Source: Marthasterias glacialis (Eukaryota > Echinodermata > Asteroidea > Forcipulatida > Asteriidae). Taken from it: a stretch of 64,000 nt of DNA. The DNA lies in contig OU452223.1 in assembly GCA_911728455.2 (NCBI GenBank), forward strand, positions 12,360,174-12,424,173, given 5' to 3'. Shown one piece after another: positions 47,799 to 59,983 of the stretch. A program made the translations under genes and the position numbers. The notes under the pieces are model-generated. The model searched no databases, had not been told where the DNA came from, and saw nothing but the letters and a program-made list of their open reading frames with translations. Position 1 is the stretch's first letter, and every line of letters begins with the position of its first letter.

Positions 47799-48593
47799 GA
47801 CCGATTGCGCGACAATGTTTACATGCGGTCATGTGACCCCCTATCGGGTATGACGCCATACAGCTGGTGAAAAAATACGTGTAAAGAGATAGGCCGTGAC
47901 ACAGAGTGAGTTCGAAAACAGTCGATTTTACTTTCGTTAAGCGATGAATTAGTTAATCAGCCTCTTCATTTAAAGTAGTATGGTGTGGCATTAATTTAAA
48001 TCACATCTCTGTTTCATAATTTAACAGAATTCTTCTGAAAAGAGGTTCTTTTAGCCATGCACTACCGGCGTCGGACGACTATTATGTAGCCACCCGTCTG
48101 TTATTTTGTTTGTAATGTTGGCATAAATCACTGTAAAAGAAGGATAAACAACGTTGAAAAAGTGAGCATTAATACCTAGCCTTGCAGAATTTCAAATAGG
48201 CTAAGGAATCACACAGTTTTGGAAAGCAATTTCTTTTGAGGATTTCAGCTTCAAAACTTTTAAATGTTTGTGTTGAAAAATGTGTGGTGATCGCGGTCGC
48301 CTTGCCCAAACGTTCCGTCGTGCGCTGTACACATCGTGCACATTAAATACGGTACTTTTACAATTTTCAAGACTTGCTGGAACTGTCCTTACTGGCTTTA
48401 TTCAGCCACTTGAAGGTCTTTGGTACAAACTCTGGAATATCTTTCACAGATTTCGAGCCAAAAAAAGCCTCGATAGAATAAACTAAATGCATTAATCATC
48501 GTGTACTGTACCACCCTTTCCTATGAAGGATTACGTGTGTGTTTACATTTTTTACCCAACAGGGGTCACGTGACGTAGGTCGCGCAATCGGTC
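47799..48593. mobile_element. 795-bp inverted-repeat element with TA target duplication
   Basis: The ends GACCGATTGCGCGAC...GTCGCGCAATCGGTC are perfect 15-bp inverted repeats flanked by TA on both sides. The inner arms stay related (GTTTACAT and GTCA-GTGACCCC blocks). The interior includes a 68-codon open frame at 48280-48486 with no recognised domain. It looks like a non-autonomous Tc1/mariner-style or foldback element. Confidence 0.82.
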
Positions 48594-48734
48594 TATTGTG
48601 TTGCGCTTTACGGGTCAGCTTAATTTGCATATAACTGTTCAACAAGAAGAACAAATTATTAATACTGATATGATAAAGGTATATATATTATACAGTTAAT
48701 TAGATTAGATCTGATTTCATGAGCAATAGCTAAT

Positions 48735-48758
48735 GGGTGGTGGTGGTGGTGGTGGTGA
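48735..48758. repeat. (TGG)n microsatellite
   Basis: About seven TGG units. Confidence 0.9.
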
Positions 48759-48977
48759 GGCGAAGGGGTGCTTTGTCACCGGTAGTGAATTTTCTGATTT
48801 CCTTGAGTTTTTGTGAACTTGGCGAATGGATTCTCTGTTTTTCCTGTTACACTAGAGGTACTTTGCTCTGTTATTCTGTAGGTTTTTTTTTATATTGTGC
48901 ATCTTTTTGTGAATAAAGAAACTGACATTGAAATTCTTGGCCGATATTTTAGGTTCAAAAGGAGCCTTCTTTTGATA

Positions 48978-50486
48978 CTATTCCAACAAGTTTGTTTCTT
49001 CATTAGCATTTACATCAAATTTCGTTTTTTTGTCATCTATCTTCCCTTGATCAACACTTAAGTTCTCATCCGGCAGTGGCGATTTCAGACTCCGAAAAGA
49101 AATGTCCGAGTCCGGGGTGTCCGAGCGCGGCTCAAGCTGCCGAAGTTTCTGATGCCTCGCCCCCGTCGCCTGCCGAACGATCTCGTCGATTGACGGCGCT
49201 TCCGGCAGCTCATACTTCCCCTGTGCGCCTGCGTAGAAGCGAGGCTGACTCTGCTGACGTTTGATCTCTTCCCGTGACATCATCGGTGGGCCGAAATAGT
49301 TGGCGGGATTTTCCCTCTCATACTCCTTCTTGGGGACGATCTCAACGTTCGTGATTACCGGCAGGTTGTTCATATTCTGAGCACCGTTGAACCGTTTCCC
49401 CCGGGTGTGATTTTTGTCTTGCCTGGCGAAAATCTGCGCTCGGAGATCAGTAAAGTTTGTGAAGTATCCCTGTCCATCTGGGACGCTAAAAGCGCTAATG
49501 CTGATTTTTCGTTTGGATGATTTATCACCATCTTCTTCGTCTTCACCTGTTTTGGAGGTGCTCTTACGGTGTCGGAGTGACCGTGGTCTTGAGATGTCCC
49601 CCTGGGCAAGTCTCTCAAGCACCTCCCGGGAGCTCAGATCGGGCCTGACTTGGTTGACCATGGTCATCGTCGAGAAATTGGCCGCCGAGATATGAAGGCT
49701 GGGAAAGTTAGCCTCGTTTCGAAGCGCAGAGTTAGTTCGCCTGTTGAGCCTGTCACACTCATGACACGCCTTGGGACCTAGTACGTCACAACACTCGCGA
49801 GACATGTCATTCACCTCATCTGCGAGATCCTGATTCAAAAAGCTTTCAGTTCGCAAACATGGCCGCTCGCGAAACTTCATGCGGAGATAAGCGTATTCTC
49901 TCTCCAGACGTTTCCTGCGAGTAGTTGCACCACTCAGACTCGCCGGGCGAGGAGACCCGTGCTGTCTGACGCCCATTGCCGATGAAATTGTCAGACGCCG
50001 TTCCACTTTGAAATTCTCCTGTTCCTTCTCGATGCCGACGGTGGTGATATCATTTGCACTCATGTCCAAGTTGACAAGATCCGAGAGTTTTAGTGCCAAG
50101 TCGACGCAAGGTGGCGCTGTAGTGCTCCGTGTGGCGTCCGCATCACTCGCCTCGAACGAGTCGTCGGCGTTCGGAATTGGCACCGACTCACTTCTCGAAT
50201 GGGATCGAGGTGACACCCTGAGATCCAGAGGGGATTCGCGGTCGAGTGAGATACTGGGGAAGTAGTGTTGAAGAGGGTCGTCATAGAGTCTGCTGTTCGG
50301 TCTTGTCTGGACCTGGCTGTCTCTCCGTATACGGGAACCTTCAATCGAGAAGAATGCATCTCTTGGCGGGGCTCGGAAGGGGGCCGGACCCTTCGATGCA
50401 GCCCTCGACCCGCTGTTGGTTGAGGCCCTTACTGCAGGCTCAGCTCGGCTTCGCGTTCGGGGGCCACTGCTACCAAGGACCATCAT
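48978..50486 (-). CDS. Orphan gene D: 502-aa basic, probably disordered protein, single exon
   Basis: ORF from ATG 50486 (GCCAAGATGATGG) to TAG at 48978, with no intron. I chose this ATG as the first in the frame. A four-codon upstream ORF (50511-50497) precedes it by ten bases. I recognise no family. Residues 1-130 are Arg/Ser/Pro-rich. A basic helical stretch, RRKRLEREYAYLRMKFRERP, is near 187-206. A Cys-rich patch, CCDVLGPKACHECDRL, near 232-247 could bind a metal but fits no named finger. A Lys/Glu/Asp stretch is near 330-345, then a better ordered region (NLPVITNVEIVPKKEYEREN, near 385-404) and YFGPPMMSREEIKRQQSQ. No signal peptide or membrane segment is seen. CpG-rich relative to its flanks. 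Function unknown; coding status rests on length and composition. Confidence 0.8.
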   Translation of the reverse strand: MMVLGSSGPRTRSRAEPAVRASTNSGSRAASKGPAPFRAPPRDAFFSIEGSRIRRDSQVQTRPNSRLYDDPLQHYFPSISLDRESPLDLRVSPRSHSRSESVPIPNADDSFEASDADATRSTTAPPCVDLALKLSDLVNLDMSANDITTVGIEKEQENFKVERRLTISSAMGVRQHGSPRPASLSGATTRRKRLEREYAYLRMKFRERPCLRTESFLNQDLADEVNDMSRECCDVLGPKACHECDRLNRRTNSALRNEANFPSLHISAANFSTMTMVNQVRPDLSSREVLERLAQGDISRPRSLRHRKSTSKTGEDEEDGDKSSKRKISISAFSVPDGQGYFTNFTDLRAQIFARQDKNHTRGKRFNGAQNMNNLPVITNVEIVPKKEYERENPANYFGPPMMSREEIKRQQSQPRFYAGAQGKYELPEAPSIDEIVRQATGARHQKLRQLEPRSDTPDSDISFRSLKSPLPDENLSVDQGKIDDKKTKFDVNANEETNLLE

Positions 50487-50496
50487 CTTGGCTAAA

Positions 50497-50511
50497 TCAT
50501 GACTCTGCCAT
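50497..50511 (-). other. Four-codon upstream ORF of gene D
   Basis: ATG GCA GAG TCA TGA (M-A-E-S-stop) in the context TCAAGATGGC, stronger than the main start context. It is two frames away from the main ORF and ends ten bases before it, so ribosomes would need leaky scanning or reinitiation, unless transcription starts inside it. Confidence 0.45.
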
Positions 50512-51149
50512 CTTGATATTAATCTCGTCAAAGCTTCTCAGATTTATTCCCAAATCTATATGTAAAAAGTAACCAAAAATAACAATGTTAAGAATCGGTG
50601 ATTCTGTACAAATTAAAATGACCCCGTCCCAAGTTGGCAAATACCCCATATCTCTGTTTATTCAGTTGTGATATGACCTTTCGTTTAAGTGGAAAAAAGC
50701 TTTAAATCACTTCTAGAGAGTATTTTTAATTCATCAAACTTTGTTAGCAGATATCAAAGTGCGAGGCTGTTATTTGCAACCGAACTGGCGATGCATGGGA
50801 GTATGTGTGAGAATGGACCCAAACTACCAGTGCTGTGGCAGCCATCTTTGTTCCCATACTTAACCCTTTAAGTAACAAAATGCAAACTTTCATTATTCGA
50901 GTGGCTAAATCCTTCCAGCCTTGGTACAGTATTACTGGAAGGGAAAACAAGACAGGTTGCGCTCAATGCAATATGCTGGTCCCGTTTCCTTGTGACAAAT
51001 TCTCTATAGACTCTGCAAGTCTAACCACCGAAGTTTTTGGGAAGTTTTGTTTCCAACACACTGCTTTAAAGCCCCAGCTCAACATTGGTAAAGTATCTGT
51101 AAATGCTTCCTTTCTTTGCGAAAAAACACGATAATTGTAATAACAACCA

Positions 51150-51400
51150 ACCTGTGAAAATTTCAGCTCATTTCGTTGTTTCATTTTCGAGAAAACAGTA
51201 AAAATGCATCCGGCATTTTTGTATGCATTCCTATAGGCAGAGTTTTCAGCTCACTGAGACGAAAACTAATTTTGGATCTTATTTCATTTATTATTTCAAA
51301 ATGATAACACTTCATGCAGAAATATTTCAAGGAAAGTTTTCTACCATCATTATCTTTATACCATGTAAGGTATATGTAAATCTGTGAGCATTTTTTGTTT
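51150..51400. repeat. Dispersed repeat, copy 1
   Basis: This copy begins CAGCTCATTTCGTTGTTTCA and ends near ACCATGTAAGGTATATGTAA with ATCTGTGA. The reverse complement of 57190-57375 shows the same succession of blocks (CAGCTCATTTCATTGTTTCC, GACGAAAA, ACCATGTAAGTTATGTGTAA), so the two are inverted copies. Confidence 0.65.
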
Positions 51401-53177
51401 TTCATTCTTACCAATTAAATGTTGAGTTGGAACTTTAAAACGTGTGGAGGAAACAAAATCTCGCAGTTTAACGGGGCCCAGCGCTCGAACACACGCGAGA
51501 GACCTGAACAGTCTGTAGCCATGAGTTGTATCGTATAGTTTGATACTTGCTCTATGCTTTCATGAATCCAATTTTACGAATTTTGGAAACTGATAAGCGG
51601 AATTTGAATGCTAAACTAATAGATTAAGCCAAAGTTAACAAGGAAGTGGTCATCACCAACTGTTTCTAACCATTGTGCTTGCATTACCAGTTTAGGAAAT
51701 TTGGCCTAAGTTAAAAAATTTCGGGCCGAACATACAATACACACATTATTTAAATTTCTCTTTGTTAATTTACACTAACAAATGGATTACTAGTTTCCGA
51801 AAGACTTTAATACATATGTTAGGCCTACCCAGAGTAACACTGTAAGAAACTAGATTTCCTTAAAAAGAAATGTATTTGAGTAGAATTTATACAATAAACA
51901 AACTTTCATCTTTGTTGAAGTCTTTCAAATACTTAGTTTATGTTGCCCCATTCTCGGCACCAAAAGGCTACGAGTCATTCACTAACCACGTCCAATTGTT
52001 TAACAAAACAGTTTATTTTACAATAGTGTTCCCCACGTTAACAAACATCTAGCTCACACATACCTTGATAAACAGTATTTCCGTGTCATCACTGAAGTGG
52101 ACGTTTCAATCATGGAGTAAGGAAGACTTTTGTCAATGTATATACACGAAAAATACACCAACAGACTCTGCTTGGATGTTCTAGTCAAGTTTGCGTGATT
52201 GAGAACTCAATTTCATGCTGAAATATTGTGGTGAAAATCAACCGTATAGGCCTACTAATAATTTTTGCACTAACACGTTATGGGCTCCGGCTTGTGTGTG
52301 AACAGCACAAACACAAACCACACACAGGTGAACCTTTTGACACTGTGCGATCAGTGCTTGGTAACGGGGCTCGCGGGCCATGCGTAAGCCCCCATGAGTA
52401 AACCATTGAGCAGCCTAATAAATGCAAAGGCGCTGTGGGACGTCAGTCCACACAAAGCCCGGACAATAATGGGACATGGATCGATCGGTAGAGATGAATC
52501 GGTGCGGAACAACTCGACGAATACACGGCATAGGATCATCCTTGAATTCACCCTCCTTAAAAGACCCACCATCAGAGTATAGTATTTCCCTCCCTCTAAA
52601 GTTCACTCAAAAAACTGTTTTTAATGCCCATGAATTTTTGCAGGTGGGAGCACAATTTTAAATGGTTCAATTTTTGAAAAAGGAAGACGGCAAAAGTTAA
52701 GACCGAAAGCGAAAAGGACATCACTTATTCATAAATCTGATTGAATCATGACAAAGCATTTATCTTGTTGAGGTATGTCAAGGAGTGTTGTGTAAGAAAG
52801 GCGTTAGGCTTTAGCTTCGACCCGGGTCCAGGGGAATCAATTTGGCTTTAGCAATTAAAACCTAGTCGAGCTTTACAACCGTCATCCCTTGCAAAACGAT
52901 CGTCCCCACCATTCCTTAGTCTCCAAACTGTATCTACAATGTTTGATCGTCGGTAGAGTACATTCAGTTTCATCCAATTTGTTTACAGCGTTTGAAAATA
53001 AAAATTTTCGTCCGTGCTTTAACAGCAAAGTGAGAACGTGTGTGTTTGGGCACAGGGGTCTCAAACGGAAATATTCCTCAAGGAATTCGGTTTCAAGTTT
53101 TGTGGAAAGTGTTTTTCATATTGGAAAGAGTTCATAAGTTTCTAGTGTCGATCATTAAACGTCATGTATTATCAATG

Positions 53178-53500
53178 TTTTTTTTTTTTTTTTTTTTTTT
53201 AATACAAACAAACAAATAAATACAAGGTCAAAGGTTAAGGCATACAAGAAAAGAAACAAAAGCGTTAAAGAGAGAAGGTATTTTGTTAATCAAATCCCTC
53301 CGTAAACTGGGACAGATTACAAAATGGCGGGAAAACAAGATACATGTAGGGAGTTCCAAAGCGCAGCAGTACGAGGGAAAAGGCCATTTTGAATATCTCA
53401 CAGTATTGGCTTCTGGTATACAATACAGATAAAGGTAAAGGGATGAACAGATGTAGCAAAGCTGTGAATCTCCAAGTCGGACTCACATCAATATTGATGC
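53178..53500 (-). mobile_element. Degraded LINE 3' end with poly(A) tail
   Basis: On the minus strand the segment ends in 23 A residues (53178-53200). Upstream in the same direction it encodes a broken AALWNSLP-type motif typical of the C-terminus of CR1/jockey-like LINE reverse transcriptases. Frame breaks and stops show it is dead. Confidence 0.45.
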
Positions 53501-53639
53501 AAAGCTTTCAATAGCATCATTTTTGGACGTCATTGACATCTTTCGGGTAATGAAACCAAGAGACCCTCAAAAGCGCCTAATACTGTGACCTGTAGGCCTG
53601 AAGATACCTTTTTAGAGAAGATGATGAAGAAATGTTCAG

Positions 53640-53790
53640 TTAAAGATGTGGGAGGAAAACCCACGCGATCAAATAGGGACTGAAAACCCAACCCATGCAA
53701 GGCTCAGGTCATCCGGGATTCGAACCATAGTCCACAGAGGTGAAAGGCAGTGTAGAAACCACTCAGCCGACCTGACCGTCCATGGTGTAT
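53640..53790 (-). repeat. tRNA-derived SINE
   Basis: The reverse of 53716-53726 is a perfect B box (GGTTCGAATCC). The neighbouring GGAGGAAAACCCACGCGATC block, as I remember it, accompanies this tRNA-like head in other echinoderm repeats. Non-coding. Confidence 0.5.
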
Positions 53791-54189
53791 TTACCGTGAC
53801 CGTTATGTTAGCATGGAGGAAATGGCTACACCAAGGTGCATGGAAGTTAAAAATAAGAACGTCACTGGTGTTTGTTTTTTCTTTTTGGTACAAAATAAGC
53901 AGGGCTAAATCGATTGCGATTAAGAGAAAAGAACCGGTGACGGAAGTTGATGTCTGTTTAAAGTTTTGGAGTTTCTGTGGGATTTGGTCGTTGAGGGCGG
54001 GCTGAAAGATGATGAGATGCGAAAAGCCAAACTTTTGGCCGCACGAAACGGTAATAATATTTGACGACGCTGTGGTTTCAGGAGTAAGATAGTAATACAA
54101 GTAAATTTAGAGCCAGAGGCACATTACGTACTTCAGTGACGTGTCAAGCACAACGTCACTTTGCAAAATCTTCACAGACAGCAAAAGAC

Positions 54190-54760
54190 TCGAGTGAATT
54201 GCTTCACTGAGAACATCAGATACGGGCAATTCCCTGCTCTATACGGTGTCACCAATCTTCAGCTCACCCGACTACAGCGAGTACATAACATGGCTGCCAG
54301 GGTTGTCACACTCACCAAAACCAGGGAACATATCACACATGTACTTCTTGACACTGGCTTAGAGTTAGAGGACAAATATACAAACTTGGCCTTTATATGT
54401 ACAATATCCTGAATAATCTGGCCCCCTGTTACCTGACTGATCTGATAGAGCTATACACTCCAGGCCAGGGCGCAGTGGTCTAAGATCTTTAAACCAACTG
54501 CTTCTAGCTGAGCACCAATCACAAAATCACTGGGGAGAACGATCTCTTCGATTTGCGGCAAGCCACCTTGTAGAACTACCATCTGTTGTGCGTCTTTCTC
54601 AGCTATCTATGCCAAATTTAAGAATAACTTAAAACATTCTTGTTCAAGGATGCTTTTGAACTGTATTTATGAACTGATTTTGTCAACTTGCTTTGCTTTT
54701 TCCTGTTACTCAGTATGGTTGTTATATTTACTAAGCGCCCTGAGCGTTTATCACACCACA
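54190..54760 (+). pseudogene. Degraded CR1-like LINE ORF2 fragment
   Basis: The frame near 54216-54410 encodes LQLTRLQRVHNMAARVVTLT, and after a frameshift NLAPCYLTDLIELYTPG, the usual order in the region after the reverse transcriptase of CR1/Rex-type LINEs. Further broken pieces match the WGERSLRFAA and final FELYL blocks. Several frameshifts and stops; the 5' part is absent. Confidence 0.7.
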
Positions 54761-56520
54761 GCATGCCTATCAGTGCCCCAAAGATTTCTTAAACCACTGG
54801 CCATGGATGTTTCGATGCAGATAATGAAAGTCGGGCAAGACAAAACGTACATTGTAACGTTAAATAAAAACACTATTTTCAATGAGTAATTTAAGGCTGT
54901 GACTGTTATTATTCAACCCAAATAAAGTAGCCAAGCAACTCTGTCGCGTGCCACTACTACAAGCAGCAATTACGCAATTGCCATAAAGGTACCCCCATCC
55001 CAATCAGCCACGAACCAACAACTTGAAAATTGTGTAATTAAAATAATTCCCTTGTCATCAGACAGGTGTATTCGCACTGCCGTATGTTGTCAGTACAATC
55101 CTTGAGTGTTTTAGTCAACAAATACAAGATACATCGTCAACGATATCATGTGCAACCCAAGCCGCCATTTGAATTGAGGGCTGTACAATAGGTTGTTGAA
55201 GTTGGGGAGTAACCAAGGGAGACAGTTTGCCGTTCGCATTTGGCGCGCCGGCGGGCCAGCAAGGTTTTGTTTCCAATTTGACTCTTAAACGACTGTTTAA
55301 TGATGTTATTACAACAACGATGAACAAGTGCGGTGATGGAAAAAGAAGGGCTGCAATACCATATTAAACCGTTTGTAGTTAATTGCTTATGTGGATATTT
55401 TGAACTGTCGAAATCGGCTCCGTTTTGTTCAAGTGGAAAACAGCAGTGTTAAAAGGAGCTATTCACTTCACAAAAGAATCTTAAAACAAAGAATAATGTT
55501 CGTCGGATAAAAATTCTTCTGAACAGGAACACGGTTACATCACAAGTGGTGCAGAGCAAAGACCATATGATTCTCTATGAACGATTTGATTACAAAATTG
55601 CTAAGCAAAATCATACGCGTAAACATTTTCTAGTATCTTTTTTTTTTCTTTCTTCATAGCGAATTAAGACTCAGGGCTTTCTCTGTACTCAGGTTGGCCA
55701 ACTCATCACCATCTTAATATGAGCTATAATAAATTCCGACATGCAACAGTCGTGGCATAAGGTCCTAACCCAAGTCAACTTTTTTTTTGACGTAGTTATT
55801 TGCATAGTGTTTGTGTTGTAAAGGATAACGCGTACAATAATAGATATCCAGATTTATTTCGCCTAATAATCAGCAGAGTACTCCATGTTGCAACAACCGA
55901 CTGACTAATACTATCTCATACGGACATGGATTAGATTAATCTGCAGCCCTAATCTAACTGTATAAGTCGATTACTATTATCTGCTATTATACCTCGTTTT
56001 ATGCAGACCGAGTTACCACTAATGACCCGTGTTCATGGATTCATCGCTAGCCTTTTATCGAGCATGCCTTTACACAGATTCTCGGTAAATTTCTGAATTC
56101 CACCCTGGTTGAGTTGTACCATAATCGTACCAGGCGAAGTAAACCTCCCTTCAACTTACTAGATTACTGGAAACATCTCTTCTTGTATTTGGAAATGAAG
56201 GAGTTTTTGTCTTGACTTAGAATCCGGTTAATATTCACGGGTTTGTAAAACTCAGAAGCCGGTGTTGAGAAGTGGCTACACATCGAGTGCTTATTCAACC
56301 TACGGATGAAAACACCAGTAGCTTTTACAACAACACTTCAAATCGAGCCATGAAAACTACCGTTGGAAGGTGAGTAATAATGAATCTAAACAGATCAACG
56401 TGATACGACATACTGCGTTTATATATTTTTGGTACATACAAGCATTCTGTCCGAAAGTGAATTTTGTCTGACTTTCAGGTATGATTGAAATTGCTGTCTG
56501 CAAATAAATAAGTTTTATGC

Positions 56521-56592
56521 CTTACGTTTCGACCCTAGCAGAGTCTTTCTCAAGTGCTTTTGAGAAAGACTCTGCTAGGATCGAAACGTGAG
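56521..56592. repeat. Long hairpin of the GTTTCGACCC family
   Basis: Two 33-bp arms with only two mismatches (left CTTACGTTTCGACCCTAGCA...; right the inverse) are separated by a 6-base loop. It is followed by the GGTTGGTAAGCAGTTTGCAA tail to 56670. Confidence 0.9.
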
Positions 56593-57189
56593 GACATTAA
56601 CACATTTTTGCATTTATAACAATAGGTCCTTATGGTTGGTAAGCAGTTTGCAACAGCTAATTCTATTTTTTCGCAAATAAATATATTGAGACAAAAAGAC
56701 AAGTAGGATGGATAACTATCGGGGGTGGGGATGGACCGGGGACGGGGACAAGAGCAGTTTCAATATGAAATATCACTGTTTACAAAGCTCATAATCCAGT
56801 ACCAATCCTCAAGAGAAATAATATTTGTTTAGTTAACCAGAAAATAACATTTTGAAGACCCCCGCAATTAATCACCGTTACGTATTTCGTTTTCCACAAT
56901 CGCACACTAAAAATACTGACACAAATATTATTATTTTTTTTATTTTTTTTTATTTTACTATAAACAGTATCACCATCCTAAATTGATGGAAACTTTTAGA
57001 GATGTTTTAGTGAAGACGTGGTGTATTTCATGAAAACCAGATTGAAAAACGGATTCACTCTTTCGAAAACCAGTAGCCTACAAATCCATTTTATTCGGAA
57101 GCTAGAAAAAAATGAAGAAACTAATTAAAATACGAATTCATTTCTTAAAGCCCATATTCACTTTTGGGAACACCGAAAAACAAAATGTT

Positions 57190-57375
57190 CACAGATTTAC
57201 ACATAACTTACATGGTATCGTTTTCGAATAATTAGTGAAATAAGATCCACAAATGGTTTTTCGTCTCATGAGACGAAAACTCCGGCCGTTAGAATGAATA
57301 CAAAAACGCTGAATGACTTTGTATTGTTTTCTCGTTAAGGAAACAATGAAATGAGCTGAAACTTTCGCAGGTTGA
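57190..57375. repeat. Dispersed repeat, copy 2 (inverted relative to 51150)
   Basis: ACAGATTTACACATAACTTA through GAAATGAGCTGAAACTTTCG corresponds, inverted, to the copy at 51150-51400. A small palindrome TTTTCGTCTCATGAGACGAA with AA lies inside. Confidence 0.65.
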
Positions 57376-58339
57376 TTTTATTAAATAACTCTTGAGGCTC
57401 ATAAGGTATGGAAGTATTTCCAGACACTTTACCAATAGTGTATAATGGCTTTAAAGAAAGTATTACTAAATAATGATCAGGAAACCAGTTGGGCATTAAA
57501 ATAAACACACTTTACAATGTTTTGGCTGGTGATCTGTTTCTGCTTGGTCGTATATTTGTCTGTGCTCAGCAAATATTGAGCTTCAATCTTAAAAAACAAA
57601 ATAAAAAGGCCCTAAAATGATAATTACGACTTTTTTTTAACAAAATAAAATAAATAAAAAACAACTCTGTAAAATGGGGCATGCTCTTCATCATTAGCGC
57701 AATTTATTTGCACCTTTGTACGAAATTAGGAAAATTGATATGAATACTTCATGTGGGTAAAAATTCATATTGGTATATTTCCAAATAAATAAATGTTTCA
57801 TTTGTTGATAATGCTATCTTCAACAGTGTATTAGGTACTTTTGAGCCGTGTTGCGTGGACGTAACCAAGTAACGAGCGATCGTTAACATTGTCAAGAGTT
57901 CAAACTTTGCAACAAGTATAGATCAAAACTCATAGACAGACAAGACGGAGTAATTGATTTCCAATTTTTGTAGTTGTATTCTGGATAATCTAGGCCAAGT
58001 TATAATGGCTTTATTTGCGAATAGCTGAGCTTAACGAGTAGGTGTTGCCATAGGAACGCTAAACAACATCGTTTCGACGAATGTATTGCTACTTTTGATG
58101 GGCTCATAGTACGAGACTCCTAGCTAAAAATAAATAAATAAAATACTGAACCTCTACGATTTCAAAACAGAGATGTCGTTGAGTATTCCAATGACAATTA
58201 TGGTAAAGTTATAACATCACCGGGTATAGACACGGTAAACGTTTCATATTTACAACACGTACAGAGTGGTACTTGAGTTTGTAGAGTGAGATATTTTGTT
58301 ACGAAGAAGTTTACGGAAGGACTTCTAATAATATCTCTT

Positions 58340-58560
58340 AAAAGAGTGGTTTGGATGGTGTAACAACTCGACGTTTCGACTGATATGAAGTGGTCTTCTT
58401 CGGTAGAGGTATAGGTCTATGTTGAAAATAAAGATGTACCAACAGCGAATGAGCGAAATGCTACACAAAATACATCAGTTACCACTAAAGAAATCACCAT
58501 TTGCTACTCAATTAACATTCGGTGTGCACAAAATATGTTCAGTCTAAAATATGCAGCTAT
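58340..58560. repeat. Mixed repeat block
   Basis: A copy of the ACAACTCGACGTTTCGAC repeat (58350-58410) is followed by a block matching the 5213-5320 arm (CACCATTTGCTACTCAAT and GTTCAGTCT). Confidence 0.5.
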
Positions 58561-59727
58561 GAAAAAATGCCGGATGACCGATTTCGAGTTTGTTAACAGC
58601 ATTTGTAACCCCGACAATCCCAAATCAATCACAATTCATCACATTGCTTTGTTTAAACTTTGTGAAGTTATTTCCAGTAAACCTCAAACCACCTTCTTCT
58701 ACATCGATGACCGGCATACCGATCTGCGTTTTTGAGAGCCAAGTAGAGTATCGCCCGGGGCCTTGGCCAAATGACTCAAATTCTTAAAATCTCACAAATT
58801 ATTAGATCGCAAGTGTCAAAAGCAATTAGAGAGCTCCACCAACATCCCATTGTCTACAGGCAAACACGGAGAGTACACACCGTGAATTACCATGGAGTAA
58901 CAGCAAACAAAATAAAAAAATTACAAATAACCCGCCGAGGTTGGCGATCGTATTGACTCTTGCAATCGGAAACATTTCACTGAGATCAGGCGGCATGTCG
59001 AGAATGCAAACGGCGGGGAGCTATACGAAGATGACCCATGTCGGTTAATAGAACAATTCAGAAGAAGACAGTTAGGCATACAGCGATGAATCACAACAAC
59101 GAAGTCACTGACTGAATTGGATCATAATTATACCAGACAGTCGTAAATAGTCTAAAGGGCACTTTAAAAGCAATGAAGTGATTCGTGGTCGCTATAAAAG
59201 CGCGTTCCAAAACCTAAATCGTCAGACAGTCTCCAGATATCTTATAGGAGTACATGTATCTTGGGAGTGGGGTAATTTTCCTCGGTAGAAAACATTCCGG
59301 TGAGTCCAAGCTTAATACTGTAAACTGCACTGCAGCGTGGGAATATTAAGTGAGCTGGTAGCTGTTTTGAAGGTAAAGGGTCGCAAAACTTTGCTTCAGT
59401 TTCCCGAACATCGTCTTCCTTTGAAGAGACCAAAGTCAATAAAAAAAGAACTCTTGATTCCTATGACATTTTGTGCAATATTTTCTACTGGCAAATTGAA
59501 GCGACACTTCGTGCTAAAGTTTGCGCGTTTCGGTTTGAAGTTCCGCTGGTAGTTATGAATTTTCTAAGTACGACTTTCATTTCGCATGATTTGTTAAAAA
59601 TAGGGAACAGTCACCAACCACACGATTCGTTTTGGCGGTTTGATGCCCGGTAGTAACTCGATTCTTTTCGATACTCGACAGCCCCTAAAAGTAGCATGAT
59701 ATTTTTAAGAAAAAAATAAAATTAGCT

Positions 59728-59826
59728 CTTGCAAACTGCTTACCAACCAGGACCTTATGTACGAATGCAAACAAATGTTAATGGCCTCACGTTTCGACCC
59801 CAGCAGAGTCTTTCTCAGAGGCTAAA
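59728..59826 (+). repeat. GTTTCGACCC repeat copy with tail
   Basis: TTGCAAACTGCTTACCAACC (the tail, inverted) leads into TGGCCTCACGTTTCGACCC and AGCAGAGTCTTTCTCAGAGG. It ends about 160 bp before the gene E start codon, in its likely promoter or 5' UTR. Confidence 0.7.
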
Positions 59827-59983
59827 ATGTTTCTAGTTCCACGGTCCACGCCGTAGAAAGCTGCATCATGCAACGAATCAATGCAATAGTCACCATTCTG
59901 ATAGCTGTTTTTATTCTTAATCCACAGATGCTACAGTGACATACTTGACAGATCAGACTTGAGGATGAGACTAAGATGACACA

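Larger units (their letters stand above)
39545..48970. other. Gene-free spacer between genes C and D
   Basis: Beyond a 55-codon open frame at 42112, I see no supported gene. The stretch holds palindrome copies (40738, 44201), an 18-bp minisatellite, a GTTTCGACCC repeat copy, a tandem duplication near 45.7 kb, a G run near 45060, a 795-bp inverted-repeat element and a (TGG)n run. Confidence 0.55.
50520..59980. other. Gene-free spacer between genes D and E
   Basis: No host gene exon is supported. It holds two inverted copies of one dispersed repeat (51150, 57190), two degraded LINE tails, a tRNA-derived SINE, a long hairpin at 56.5 kb and other repeat copies. The region 52330-52660 is richer in GC and unique-looking, but gave no gene. 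Confidence 0.5.
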
